Shown here one piece after another: positions 11,391 through 21,528 of a stretch of 64,000 nucleotides of DNA. Positions within the stretch are counted from its first letter, which is position 1. Every line of letters begins with the position of its first letter. This DNA comes from Blastomyces gilchristii SLH14081 (lineage: Eukaryota; Ascomycota; Eurotiomycetes; Onygenales; Ajellomycetaceae). The stretch is taken from NCBI RefSeq assembly GCF_000003855.2, contig NW_003101659.1, positions 89,475 through 153,474 of the forward strand, written 5' to 3'. A program made the position numbers and the translations under genes. The notes under the pieces were generated by a model. That model was not told the DNA's origin and ran no database searches. It saw only the letters and a list, made by a program, of their open reading frames with translations.

Positions 11391-12958
11391 GATTATGAAG
11401 CTTTTCATAAGCAATGAATAACTGCAACAACATGTCAATTAACATCTTCACACATTATTACAAGCATGTCTAGATGATTTATTAAGTGATTGAACTCATG
11501 ATTAATCTAAGATTCAGAGAGATATCTGACTTAACAAAAGAATACATATCTTCAAGATAAAAAAACAAGAAAATGTCAGAGTAGTAAATGCAAGATCACA
11601 GATCACTGTTAATATTAATAATAAATTGAAAGACAGCTTCTGAGATGTTTGAGCTGAATGATATAATTATGAAAGAATAATCTGATGAGTTCAACAATGA
11701 ATACAAAGACTCAGTTAAAGATATCAGTGAGATGTCAGACAATGCAGAGAGCTCAAGTGATCAGAATGATAATAACTCTGTAAGTAAGAAGACTCATATA
11801 AGACTAGAAATTGCAAGACTTCAGCATGAAGTTGAGTGAATAAAGATAGACAGAAGTGAAAATAAAGAGCTTAATACAGATTTAATGAACTATCTTTAAC
11901 AGAAGAGTAGAATATCTGTATTAATAAAGATTCTTAATGAATTCAGAGATTAAGTAAGATCTATAAAGAAGTCTGTTATACTCACTGACTCTGTAAATTA
12001 TTCTATATAAAAGAAAGAGATTCTGCTCATAGTAAGATAATCTGAAACAGATGACATTCTTAATAATAAGCAGATTAATTCTGATAAGAATATCAGTATG
12101 AATATACAATATTTTTAATTAGAACAGAATATCTGACTATATAATTATATATAATCTATAATCACTCTGCAGATCAAATCTCACTTTATTATACTCAAGA
12201 AGTCTCAACTATCTGCTTATTCTCTATAATCTATCATAGAGAATAATTTCACTGAGAGGCCTGCTGTTCACAGAACTCATCTGTTTTAAGAATTAATTAA
12301 GATAATATTAAAATCAAAGAGTTCTGATCATACATTTATTAAATATTTAATCACAATCAGAACTGATTATATCTGATTAAGATATAATATTAAAGATTTC
12401 ATGTTTTTTAACAGACTTCTTACAGAGATTAGTAAAGATTGATTATCTTTTATAAAGAATTGAATGAATGTAATAGAGAAGAATGAGAATGCTAGAACAC
12501 TCAAAGATAATTTTATGAAATTATGTTAAGATATTCTTCTATAATTATTAGCTACTGATAAATCTCTCATCTCTGATGAAAAGATCTCTGTAAATAATAC
12601 TTAAGATAAGAAGAAGATCTCTGAGAACAAGAACAAAGATTTCACTAAGTTAGATAGAAAGAATAATAATACTACTAAAATATGTTATTATTATTAGAAG
12701 ATTAATCACATTCAAACAGATTACTGATTGAAATTTCCTGAAAAACATTCTACTAGCTGTGATAAGAATAAGAATAAAGATAAGAATGCAGAGAATATGA
12801 GTACTACTTCTATTCATAATATTATAAAATAAGTATTTTATATTAAGAAAAAGATCTATATAAACAATCAGACAGAAAAAGATATCTGAATTCTAGACTC
12901 TGAATTAGATACTTATATTATATCTCACAGAGATCTTATCATGATAAAACCTTAGAAG

Positions 12959-13384
12959 ATGAAAGTGATATTAAAAATGACAGATAGAACAGTGATTTCT
13001 GCTGCAGCTATAGAAGATATAAAGATTTCAGTGAAAGAAGCAGATATACTGTTAAATAATATTTACTATATTTCAAAGTTAGAAGTGAATCTCATGAGTA
13101 TGAGTAAGCTTATATATCAGAGTTATATCTATAAGCAGTTAATATATAAGAATAATTATACTATATTAATTATGTCTCTTAACTGCATATTCTCATTTAT
13201 AGTAAGATTAAGTGAGAATGATATCTATAAGATGAAAAGACTGATTATATACAGAGACTTAATTCAGTTTACTATACTTAATAATGATTTTAAATCTATG
13301 AATATATTACAGATAAAAGATGATATAATATTAATACTATCTAAAAGAAATAATACAAAGATTATAGAACTTACAATGATGTAA
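12959..13384 (+). pseudogene. Protease/gag-pre-integrase remnant, element A
   Basis: An open frame of 141 codons. ILLNNIYYISKLEVNLMSMSKLIYQSYIYK, seen in part here, is the copia block joining the protease to the gag-pre-integrase domain. Just upstream, ILDSELDTYIISH corresponds to the ILDSGATSHM protease site with the Gly altered. The same block recurs in element B at 15834-16031, where stops cut it shorter. Confidence 0.7.
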
Positions 13385-13645
13385 TAATATTAAAAGCTAG
13401 AATATCTAAATTTCACAGATATTGTAAAAATAACAGTAAACTCATATCTAGAGATGAGAATTATTAATTAACAAGTTTTATCATTCTGTAAAGTCTGTGT
13501 TCAGATAAAAATAATATGTTCAATCTTTATATCTATAACATAAGCTATTAAGTCAGTAATGAGATTCTTTATCAATCTGATAGAAAATGAAAAAACACTT
13601 TTCAACAGAAATAACACTTTCACTAGAGAGAATGTAAGTTATTGA

Positions 13646-13846
13646 TTGAGTATAACAGATAATACAACCTGTTTATATAACACTGAGTTGATAAATCATA
13701 ATTTAATTGAAAAAGAAGAAATCATGATAAAATATGTTAATTCTACAGTAAACATAGCTGACAGACTTATCAAATCACTGATAAAGCCTGTATTTAAAGA
13801 ATTTATTAAGAGAGTTAGTATTCAGAAAATTGAGAAGAAGAAATAA
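13646..13846 (+). pseudogene. RNase H C-terminal tail, element A
   Basis: A 66-codon open frame ending KYVNSTVNIADRLIKSLIKP. It matches the copia RNase H end (VxTxxQxADILTKPL). It follows the protease region directly, which marks the internal deletion of IN and RT. Confidence 0.7.
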
Positions 13847-14048
13847 TTGAATGATAATAATAATACAGTAGATCAATGAATTTTACATATATTTCTTGAT
13901 TTTTATAGTTATTACTGTATAGATGTCTTTTCTAATAAGAAAATCAGAGTCTGATTAATGTAATTAATTATTATTACATTTTCAAAAGATTTGAGAATAA
14001 GAGAGACTCTGAGTGGCGGCTTATAGACTACAGTATAGCAAGGAAGAA

Positions 14049-14163
14049 TGTTGATAATTACTACATCTACTCTAGTCACATGTCATCTCAATCTATTTAT
14101 TTAGCTGTAACTCGCGTAGTTAGATTACAACATAACACAGTAGTCTACAGTTATTCTTCAAGA
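14049..14163 (+). repeat. LTR2 (3' LTR of element A, 115 bp)
   Basis: Preceded by the purine tract GCAAGGAAGAA. It contains no CC or GG dinucleotide. Against LTR4 it differs at 15 sites: 14 in the C-to-T/G-to-A direction and one opposite. Confidence 0.85.
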
Positions 14164-14168
14164 TAACA
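14164..14168. repeat. TAACA spacer shared by elements A and B
   Basis: Five bases separate LTR2 from LTR3. They equal the outer CAACA duplications (11271-11275 and 17057-17061) apart from one C-to-T change. Confidence 0.7.
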
Positions 14169-14283
14169 TGTTAATAATTACTACATCTACTCTAGTCACA
14201 TGTCATCTCAACCTATTTATTTAGTTGTAACTTGTGTAGTTAGATTACAATATAACACAGTAGTCTACAGTTATTCTTCAAGA
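14169..14283 (+). repeat. LTR3 (5' LTR of element B, 115 bp)
   Basis: Starts TGTTAATAATT and ends CTTCAAGA, directly followed by GATTATGAG, the primer-binding site. Heavily transition-mutated. Confidence 0.85.
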
Positions 14284-15833
14284 GATTATGAGGCTCTTTA
14301 TAAGCAATAAATAACTGTAATAACATGTCAATTGACATCTTCATATGTTGTTACAAGTGTGTCTAGATGATTTATTAAGTGATTGAATTCATGATTAATC
14401 TAAGATCTGAGAGAATGTCTGACTTAATAAAAGAATACATGCTTTCAAGATGAAAAAATGAGAAAATATCAGAGCAGTAAACACAAGATCACAGATCACT
14501 ATTAATATTAATAATGAATTAAAAGACAGCTTCTGAAGTATTTAAGTCAGATGATACAATTATGAAAGAACAATCTGATAAGTTCAATAATAAATACAAA
14601 GATCTAATTAAAGATATCAGTAAGATATCAGATAATACAGAGAGCTTAAGTGATTAGAATAATAATAGCTCTGTAAGTAAGAAGACTTATATAAGACTAG
14701 AAATTACAAGACTTCAGTATAAAGTCAAGTGAATAAAGACAGATAGAAGTGAAAATGAAGAGCTTAGTACAGATTTGATAAACTATCTTCAATGAAAGAG
14801 TAGAATATCTGCATTAATAAAGATTCTTAATGAATTCAGAAATTAAATAAGATTTATAAAGAAGTCTATTATACTCACTGACTCTGTAAATTATTCTATA
14901 TAAAAGAAAGAGATTCTGCTCACAGTAAGATAATCTGAAATAGATGATATTCTTAATAATAAGCAGATCAATTCTGATGAGAATATCAGTATAAATATGT
15001 AATATTTTTAATCAGAATAGAATATCTAACTATATAACTATATATAATCTATGATCACTCTGCAGATCAAATCTCACTTTATTATACTTAAGAAGTTTCA
15101 ACTATCTGCTTATTCTCTATAATCTGTTATAGAGAATAATTTCACTGAAAGATCTGCTATTTATAGAACTTATCTGTTTCAAGAATTAATTAAGATAATA
15201 TTAAAATCAAAGAGTTCTGATTGCATATTTATTGAACATTTAATCACAATCAGAACTGATTATATTTAATTGAGATATAATATCAAAGATTTCATGTTTT
15301 TCAACAGACTTCTTACAGAGATTAGTAAAGATTGATTATCTTTTATAAAGAATTAAATGAATGTAATAGAGAAGAATGAGAATGCTAGAATACTTGAAGA
15401 TAATTTCATGAAATTATGTTAAGATATTCTTCTATAATTATCAGTTACTGATGAATCTCTCATCTCTGATAAAAAGATCTCTGTAAATAACACTCAAGAC
15501 AAGAAGAAGATCTCTGAAAACAAGAATAAAGATTTTATTAAGCTGAATAGAAAGAATAATAATACTATTAAAATATATTATCATTATCAGAAGATTGATC
15601 ATATTCAAACAGATTGCTGATTAAAATTTCCTGAAAAACACTCTACTAGTTATAATAAGAATAAGAATAAAGATAAGAATACAGAGAATACAGATGCTGC
15701 TTCTATTCATAATATTATAAAGTAAGTATTTTATATCAAGAAAAAGGCCTATATAAGTAATCAGATAGAAAAAGATACCTGAATTCTAGACTCTGAATCA
15801 GACACTTATATTATATCTCACAGAGATCTTGTC

Positions 15834-16031
15834 ATGACAAAATCTCAGAAGATGAAAGTGATATTGAAAATAATAGATGAAATGATGATTTCTGCTGCAG
15901 CTATAGAAGATACAAAGATTTCAGTAAAAGAGATAGATATACTGTTAAATAATGTCTGCTATGTTCTGAAGTTAGAAGTGAATTTTATGAGTATGAATAA
16001 GCTTATATATCAGAGTTATATCTATAAGTAG
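15834..16031 (+). pseudogene. Protease/gag-pre-integrase remnant, element B
   Basis: A 65-codon fragment equivalent to the start of 12959-13384. It is closed by a TAG where element A has a Gln codon (CAG), a plain C-to-T stop. Confidence 0.65.
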
Positions 16032-16538
16032 TTGATATATGAAAATAATTATACTATATTAATTATATCTTCTGACTGCATGTTCTCATTTACAGCAAGA
16101 TTAAGTGAGAATAATATCTATGAGATGAAAAGACTGATTATATATAGAGACTTAATCTGATTTACTATACTTAATGATGATTTTAAATCTGTAAACACAT
16201 TACAGATGAAAGATGACATAATATTAATACTATTTAAAAGAAATAATATAAAGATTATAGAACTTATAATAATGTAATGATATTAAAAACTAGAACATCT
16301 AAATTCTGTAAATATTGTAAAAATAACAGTAGACTCATATCTAGAGATAAGAATTATTAATTAATAAGCTTTATCATTCTGCAAAGTCTGTATCTAGATA
16401 AAAATGACACATTTAATCTTCATATCTATGATATAAGCTGTTAAGTCAGTAATGAGATTCTTCATCAATCTGGCAGAGAATGAAAAAACACTTTTCAACA
16501 GAAATGACACTCTCACTAGAGAGAGTGTAAGTTATTAA

Positions 16539-16739
16539 TTGAGTATAACAGATTATACAACCTGTTTATATAATACTGAGTTAATAAATCATGATTTGAT
16601 TGAAAAAGAGAAAATCATGATAAAATATATTAATTCTACAGTGAACATAGCTGACAGACTCATCAAGTTACTGATGAAGCCTGCATTTGAAGAATTTGTC
16701 AAGAGAGTTGATATTCAGAAAATTGAGAAGAAGAAATGA
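16539..16739 (+). pseudogene. RNase H C-terminal tail, element B
   Basis: A 66-codon equivalent of 13646-13846, with NIADRLIKLLMKPAFEEF matching the copia ADILTKPL end. The same internal deletion precedes it. Confidence 0.7.
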
Positions 16740-16941
16740 TTGAATGATAATAATGATACAGTGAATCAATGAATTTTATATATATTTCTTGATTTTTACA
16801 GTTATTACTGTACAGATGTCTTTTCTAATAAGAAAATCAGAATCTGATTGATGTAATTAATTATTATTGCATTTTCAAAAGATTTGAGGATGAGGGAGGC
16901 CCCAGGTGGCAGCTTATAGGCCACGGTGTAGCAAGGGGGGG

Positions 16942-17056
16942 TGTTGGTGATTACTACACCTACCCTAGTCACGTGCCACCCCAACCTATTCATTTAGTTG
17001 TAACTCGCGTAGTTAGATTACAACACAACACAGTAGCCTACAGTTATCCTCCAAGA
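16942..17056 (+). repeat. LTR4 (3' LTR of element B), unmutated copy
   Basis: The best-preserved LTR, rich in CC and GG, and a reference for the ancestral sequence. It is followed by CAACA (17057-17061), the right target-site duplication. Confidence 0.87.
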
Positions 17057-17061
17057 CAACA

Positions 17062-17809
17062 ATCTTATTACTAATGTATGTACATGTACATACTTTCTGT
17101 CTTCTCTGAGTAGTCCCTTTACTCTTTTTCACTATTCAATTAAGGAATAAATAGGTCTGCATTTTATACCATGAAAGATCAAGTATTATCTACTTGCATT
17201 CTCATCCCTTGGCAAAAAAAACAAAAAAGCAAGTGAACAAAACATCCCACGGCGGAGCTTCAGCTGGAGTCACCCCACACACCAACCCTCCAGTAACGTT
17301 AGTTACAAGTTAGTTGACGTTAACTTAGTTCCCCACTAACGGATGCTTGTTTGCAATATGGCCAATGAGGCTTGGAGCTATTCGAGTGTCATTTATTTTG
17401 GGGCAGAAACTGGGGTAGGAATATTTATCTAACGCGGTGTTTCATTGGATATATTGATTGCATCTTCTACCTCGTTTGAGGCTAATAGGTCGGGGAGTTA
17501 AGAGTGCGATACGATGGAGGAGAGTTTTTTTGAGGAGGAGGAGAAGGAGGAGGAGGAAGCTAAGGTCGCATTCCCAGTGTTATGAAATGGATATAAATTC
17601 AGCTCATGCTCATCCTTCGAAATTCATTTCTGCAGTTTCTTGTATTCAAGAAGCAGCAACCCAAAAAAAAAAAAAAAAAAAAAAGAAGGAAAGAAAAGAG
17701 AAACACAAGAATCCGGAGTCATATTCTTCTCTTCCTAGGCGCACAATTGCTAGCTCCTTTCTCGCCCGTTCATACGTACGTACGGCTTACTCCACGCCCT
17801 CCGATAAAC
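17062..17809. other. Intergenic region before flavin reductase
   Basis: AT at 17062-17063 completes the split ACAAT duplication of element 1. A perfect 18-bp palindrome (GTATGTACATGTACATAC) lies at 17076-17093. From about 17458 a GA-rich stretch and a run of about 21 A (about 17663-17683) form the likely 5' leader of the next gene. Frames open through here carry only repetitive Arg/Lys codons and are not taken as coding. Confidence 0.5.
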
Positions 17810-18559
17810 ATGCATCATCAAATATCACCCGCAATATTATACTGGGGAACCCCTGTCGTTCTCATCACCAGCGAAAACACAGACGGCACATCCAACATCG
17901 CACCCATGTCCTCTGCCTGGTGGCTGGGAGACCGATGCATGATCGGCCTCTCAAGCGGAGCGCACACGAGCAAAAACATCCTCCGCACCAAGCAATGCGT
18001 CCTCAACCTACCCTCCGAGGACATGACAGCGCACGTCAACGCCCTCGCACGCACAACGGGTGCCAATCCGACGAGCGCGTGGAAGGCTAGCGTCGGCTAC
18101 CGGTACGTCAAGGACAAGTTCGCCCATGCCAAACTCACGCCACAGCCGTCGGAATTGGTTGTGCCATGTCGGATTCTGGAATGTCCCGTGCAGATGGAGG
18201 CGGAGTTGGTGAAGGTCAATGAGATGATGGGTGATCTGCCGGAGAGGAAGGGGTCAATATTGGCGATGGAGCTGAAGATATTGCGGGTGTATGTCGAGGA
18301 TGATTTGCGGCTAGGTGGGTATGCGAATAGGATTGATTCAGAGAAGTGGCAGCCACTTATTATGTGCTTTTCGGAGTTCTATGGGATGGGGAAGCACAAG
18401 TTGGTTCCATCTCGGCTGGCGGAGATTGATGAGGAAGCGTACCGTTCACCACGGAAAAATGGAGTGATGCAAGTCGCTGTAGCTGATGAGAAGACGTGTA
18501 ACGATGAGAGCAAAGACGGAGAGCATGCGAGCAGCTTGTGTGTGCTTCGGGTTAGCTAG
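17810..18559 (+). CDS. Flavin reductase-like (FMN-binding split barrel) protein
   Basis: A 249-aa protein in one exon. The N-terminal half (VVLITSENTDGTSNIAPMSSAWWLGDRCMIGL, seen in part, then KNILRTKQCVLNLPS) is the FMN-binding split barrel of the flavin-reductase-like family. The family includes flavin reductases, pyridoxamine-oxidase-fold proteins and uncharacterised fungal FMN proteins. I chose the ATG at 17810 because the open frame upstream translates a poly-A tract into Lys repeats and has no conserved sequence. No signal peptide is seen, so it is probably cytosolic. It may use NAD(P)H or only bind FMN; the substrate is unknown. It stands alone beside the transposon island. Confidence 0.82.
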   Translation: MHHQISPAILYWGTPVVLITSENTDGTSNIAPMSSAWWLGDRCMIGLSSGAHTSKNILRTKQCVLNLPSEDMTAHVNALARTTGANPTSAWKASVGYRYVKDKFAHAKLTPQPSELVVPCRILECPVQMEAELVKVNEMMGDLPERKGSILAMELKILRVYVEDDLRLGGYANRIDSEKWQPLIMCFSEFYGMGKHKLVPSRLAEIDEEAYRSPRKNGVMQVAVADEKTCNDESKDGEHASSLCVLRVS

Positions 18560-19682
18560 AATGAGCTTTCCATAGTTAACCTGTGAGATGGCGTTAGCTT
18601 CTGGCTGTTAGACTTGTTCACGTTCCAACGATAAAGTGCATAGAAACATAGTTCAGGCATCAAACCTTGCAAGAAATAATTACTATTTCCTATTAATCGC
18701 ATTTTATTGTTGCACCAGGGATAAATTTACCAGATCCCTAGCATAAGCAAATGATTCTGATCATTTAGCTTTGAACACATATTGATATTTCCTGCTTACC
18801 ATGAGGGTAGCTAGGATTTCTGCGCTGCCAAAAACATGCCACCACCGATGTTTTGTAACAAGGCTTATTAAATGATTCTTGCCTTCCATCTTTCGCTTTC
18901 AATTTCATTTTTATTGTTGAGATCCGATAGAAGGCTGAACTTAGGCGCCACGGGAACGCGCATTTCTACTGTAGCCACGACCATGGTCTCTAGGCGGCCG
19001 AATGCCTTCGAAGCTTCTGCCGGTAATGACAGACCCGATTCGACGCCATAATGAGAGACTGGCGGCTGACTCCTAGAAAACTTGCTTCCTCAAGCCCCCA
19101 GGAAACCGTGAAAAATGTGCACGTCAGCTGCACACCAAACGGACTGCATTTATCGCCCTCTGCAATCACGGACATGCATGGCAAAGATATTTCCGATGTT
19201 CAATGCAATATTGATAGAACCATTAAATATCTGTAAATCAACATCCTTCCCCCTTTCCTCTTCCCCCCCGCCCCATTAATATTTCTGGGCCTCGTGAAAC
19301 GGTCAGAGCTTCTGCACAGTGTTAAACATGAGAGAGTCTCCAGGTTAATTATTGGTAATCCGTATGGAACTAGGAGTAAAATAGGCTGACCAGAGACCAT
19401 GCCTACGCAGTATTCCGGGAGACCTACGAAGCATAAGTTAGCCCTGGGAAACAGTTTGGTCAGCTGGCCTCAAAATAATAGACCGTGGCAAACTTATGTA
19501 GTAGTAGTAGTAATAATGCAACCCCCGGAGCATCGGGTTTACCTATTACTGTACTCCGTAGTAGTTACAGTACTGAACGCTCCCACTCGCCGTGTTGGGC
19601 CCCAACTAACTGCTACAAACCCTGAGCCTGGAGAGTCGCAATTAGCACGTCGCTTGCTCAGGATTGTGATAACGAGGCTTGG

Positions 19683-19713
<31 letters not shown>

Positions 19714-21528
19714 AAATACGCGGTATTTTCTACTACGCCGGCTCAGTTAGCCGAACCTCGAACTCAATATTTACAACAGTTATTATTATATTTGCCGCCC
19801 AAGAGCATTCAACAATAATGACCTCACACCCTTGCGCTATCTACTTCGTCACAGTGAAATCGAATAAGGATCGCGGCAATTGAGACCAATGGACGAGTCA
19901 ACAGCTTCCAGCATGACAATACTAGTCCCTCTCCTCTGCCCTGTGTGGACTTCTGCTCCCATCCAGCACCCGCTTTTTGCTCTGTTTAACAAGTGATTTG
20001 GGGAACGGGACGCAAATCCTACTATGTTAGTCCCACTTAATAATGACCAGGTGCCCCATAAAGCATTTGGAATCTTGCTGTCATTTACTCCGTACTGCGA
20101 CGGACTATTCGCGCGTTCAAAGATCGTTGACTCGCAACCTGGAAATACTGGCAAATCCTGCACCTATCTATCCCACGGAAAACCTACAATAATAAGAATA
20201 ATTATACTCCGTATTTGTTCAAAAGACAACGCTCACGCTGCCCGGAAGCAGTATATACGGTGGCGCGGGGGCGGGACTAAGCTACGCGCAATGGCTTGCC
20301 CTATGGCCCCTAACTACCAGTTTCAAACTACGGACTAGCATGTTTTAACATTTGCCTGGACCCTGCAAAAACAAAGTGAAGCAGTTTTACATTTTGCTCC
20401 GCGGATGAGAACTAGAACTTTAAACATTTTTCTTTTAGCTGGGCCTGGTCCGTCCGTGAACTCTGGAACTATTCTACGGAAGGGAATCCATTATTGGCGG
20501 TAGCATCACCGAGTGACACAACGCGGATCAACCACTGGCCCCCTGCTGGGTCCTTACTCTGGGGATGGGCCCTGGTTATCATACTCCGTACTCCGTTACA
20601 TGAATGAGGATTCGTCCCGGCGCACCCGCTGTCATCCTTCGGAACTGATGCGGGTCGCTACCGAGTGCTACTGGGTGCAACTGGGATGTTTGTGATGTGG
20701 CGTATTCTGGATTGCCCAAGTTCAATTGTTCTTGTCTACTTCGAGATCATCTTTACCTCTCTAGGTCCCTGCTAACTCGCCATATGACGTAGCAGTGTCA
20801 CTCTCCGTACACTATTCGTTGGTTCAAGATGCCGGACATCCAGCTCCCAAGCGATATCTTCTTTATTAATATACGGAAAGCTCCACTCTCTGCTTATTTT
20901 GACTTCCGTTGGAAGTTTTCAACATTTTTCGTTATTTTCCCCCAAGGGGCAACTTCCCGGCATCCCCCGATCTAGGGACAACTTGGAGTCTACTCCGGTG
21001 GTGGTATGATCATGAACCACCTGTCATTATACCAATGGGAGTGTACCAATTGCAAAATCTACCTTGTTTTATCCTGTTTGACGTTTTTGTCGGTCCAATC
21101 CTTGGAGCAGACATGGTCCAGATTTTACCTATAAATACGTCGGGGAACTGTGGCCATGGATGAGTATCAGGCCAATTCCTTTGCATCTCCGCATTCGCAA
21201 GCAGAGAATCATTTCCTAGGTTTCGAATTGATCATTTTGTGGGACTTCGAAATATCTTGAAGGCTCTCCAGAGTTTCCTCGTCCCGTCGACAAAGACATC
21301 ATGATGGAGTCGCAGTTTGCTAGGATAGCTTGGTCCCGTTCAGTGGAGAGAGCATCATCCAAATCAGTCATGACCCCGGGATCTCGATCGTTGAGAGGGC
21401 TATGCATATCCTGCAGGCATGACGGACCCCTGTTCATCACTGAGGACGAAATTCTAACGGTGTTGCGCAGATCCAGACCACTTAATTCTACTCGATTATC
21501 CATTGTCGCGCGAACCCAACGTTCCAAC
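18560..21528. other. Long intergenic region, no gene recognised
   Basis: This 3-kb stretch has short open frames on both strands (for example 19399-19818 and 19849-20163 -), but none has a family motif, and stops interrupt longer translation. It contains ten GAT repeats (19684-19713) and four copies of TACTCCGTA at 19552, 20086, 20205 and 20582. Composition is near that of the gene blocks, so it is not part of the mutated island. The last few hundred bases should hold the promoter of the P450 gene. Confidence 0.45.
19684..19713. repeat. GAT trinucleotide repeat (10 units)
   Basis: A perfect (GAT)10 microsatellite in intergenic DNA. Confidence 0.9.

Larger units (their letters stand above)
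11276..14163 (+). mobile_element. Internally deleted copia element A (2,888 bp)
   Basis: LTR (11276-11390), PBS GATTATGAAG at 11391, gag-like region (about 11640-12600), degenerate zinc knuckle (about 12680-12760), protease/gag-pre-integrase (about 12880-13384), then directly an RNase H tail (13646-13846), a purine tract and LTR (14049-14163). The integrase core and reverse transcriptase are missing, so it depends on helper proteins. Flanks are CAACA (11271-11275) and TAACA (14164-14168, one C-to-T step from CAACA). GG and CC pairs are almost absent. Element B has exactly the same length and layout. Confidence 0.85.
14169..17056 (+). mobile_element. Internally deleted copia element B (2,888 bp)
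   Basis: LTR3 (14169-14283), PBS GATTATGAG (14284-14292), gag-like region, zinc-knuckle-like CX2C-type stretch (about 15570), protease/gag-pre-integrase (about 15780-16270), RNase H tail (16539-16739), purine tract GCAAGGGGGGG (16931-16941) and LTR4 (16942-17056). Layout and length equal element A, with many transition differences between them. The final 170 bp or so (from about 16888) are not mutated and keep a normal GC content. Confidence 0.85.

Noticed and set aside
5057..17061. Possibility that the AT-rich block is mitochondrial DNA
   Set aside because: LTRs, target-site duplications, primer sites and copia domain order explain it fully; no mitochondrial genes are present.
17458..18090. 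Long + strand open frame (210 codons) overlapping the flavin-reductase gene
   Set aside because: It runs through GA-rich and poly-A DNA and lies in another frame of the clearly conserved gene at 17810-18559; its codons are Arg/Lys repeats.
19399..19818. 139-codon open frame with a poly-Asp run
   Set aside because: The run is the GAT microsatellite; no family motif, and nothing conserved around it.
19849..20163. 104-codon minus-strand open frame
   Set aside because: No recognisable motif or neighbours; overlaps another random frame on the opposite strand.
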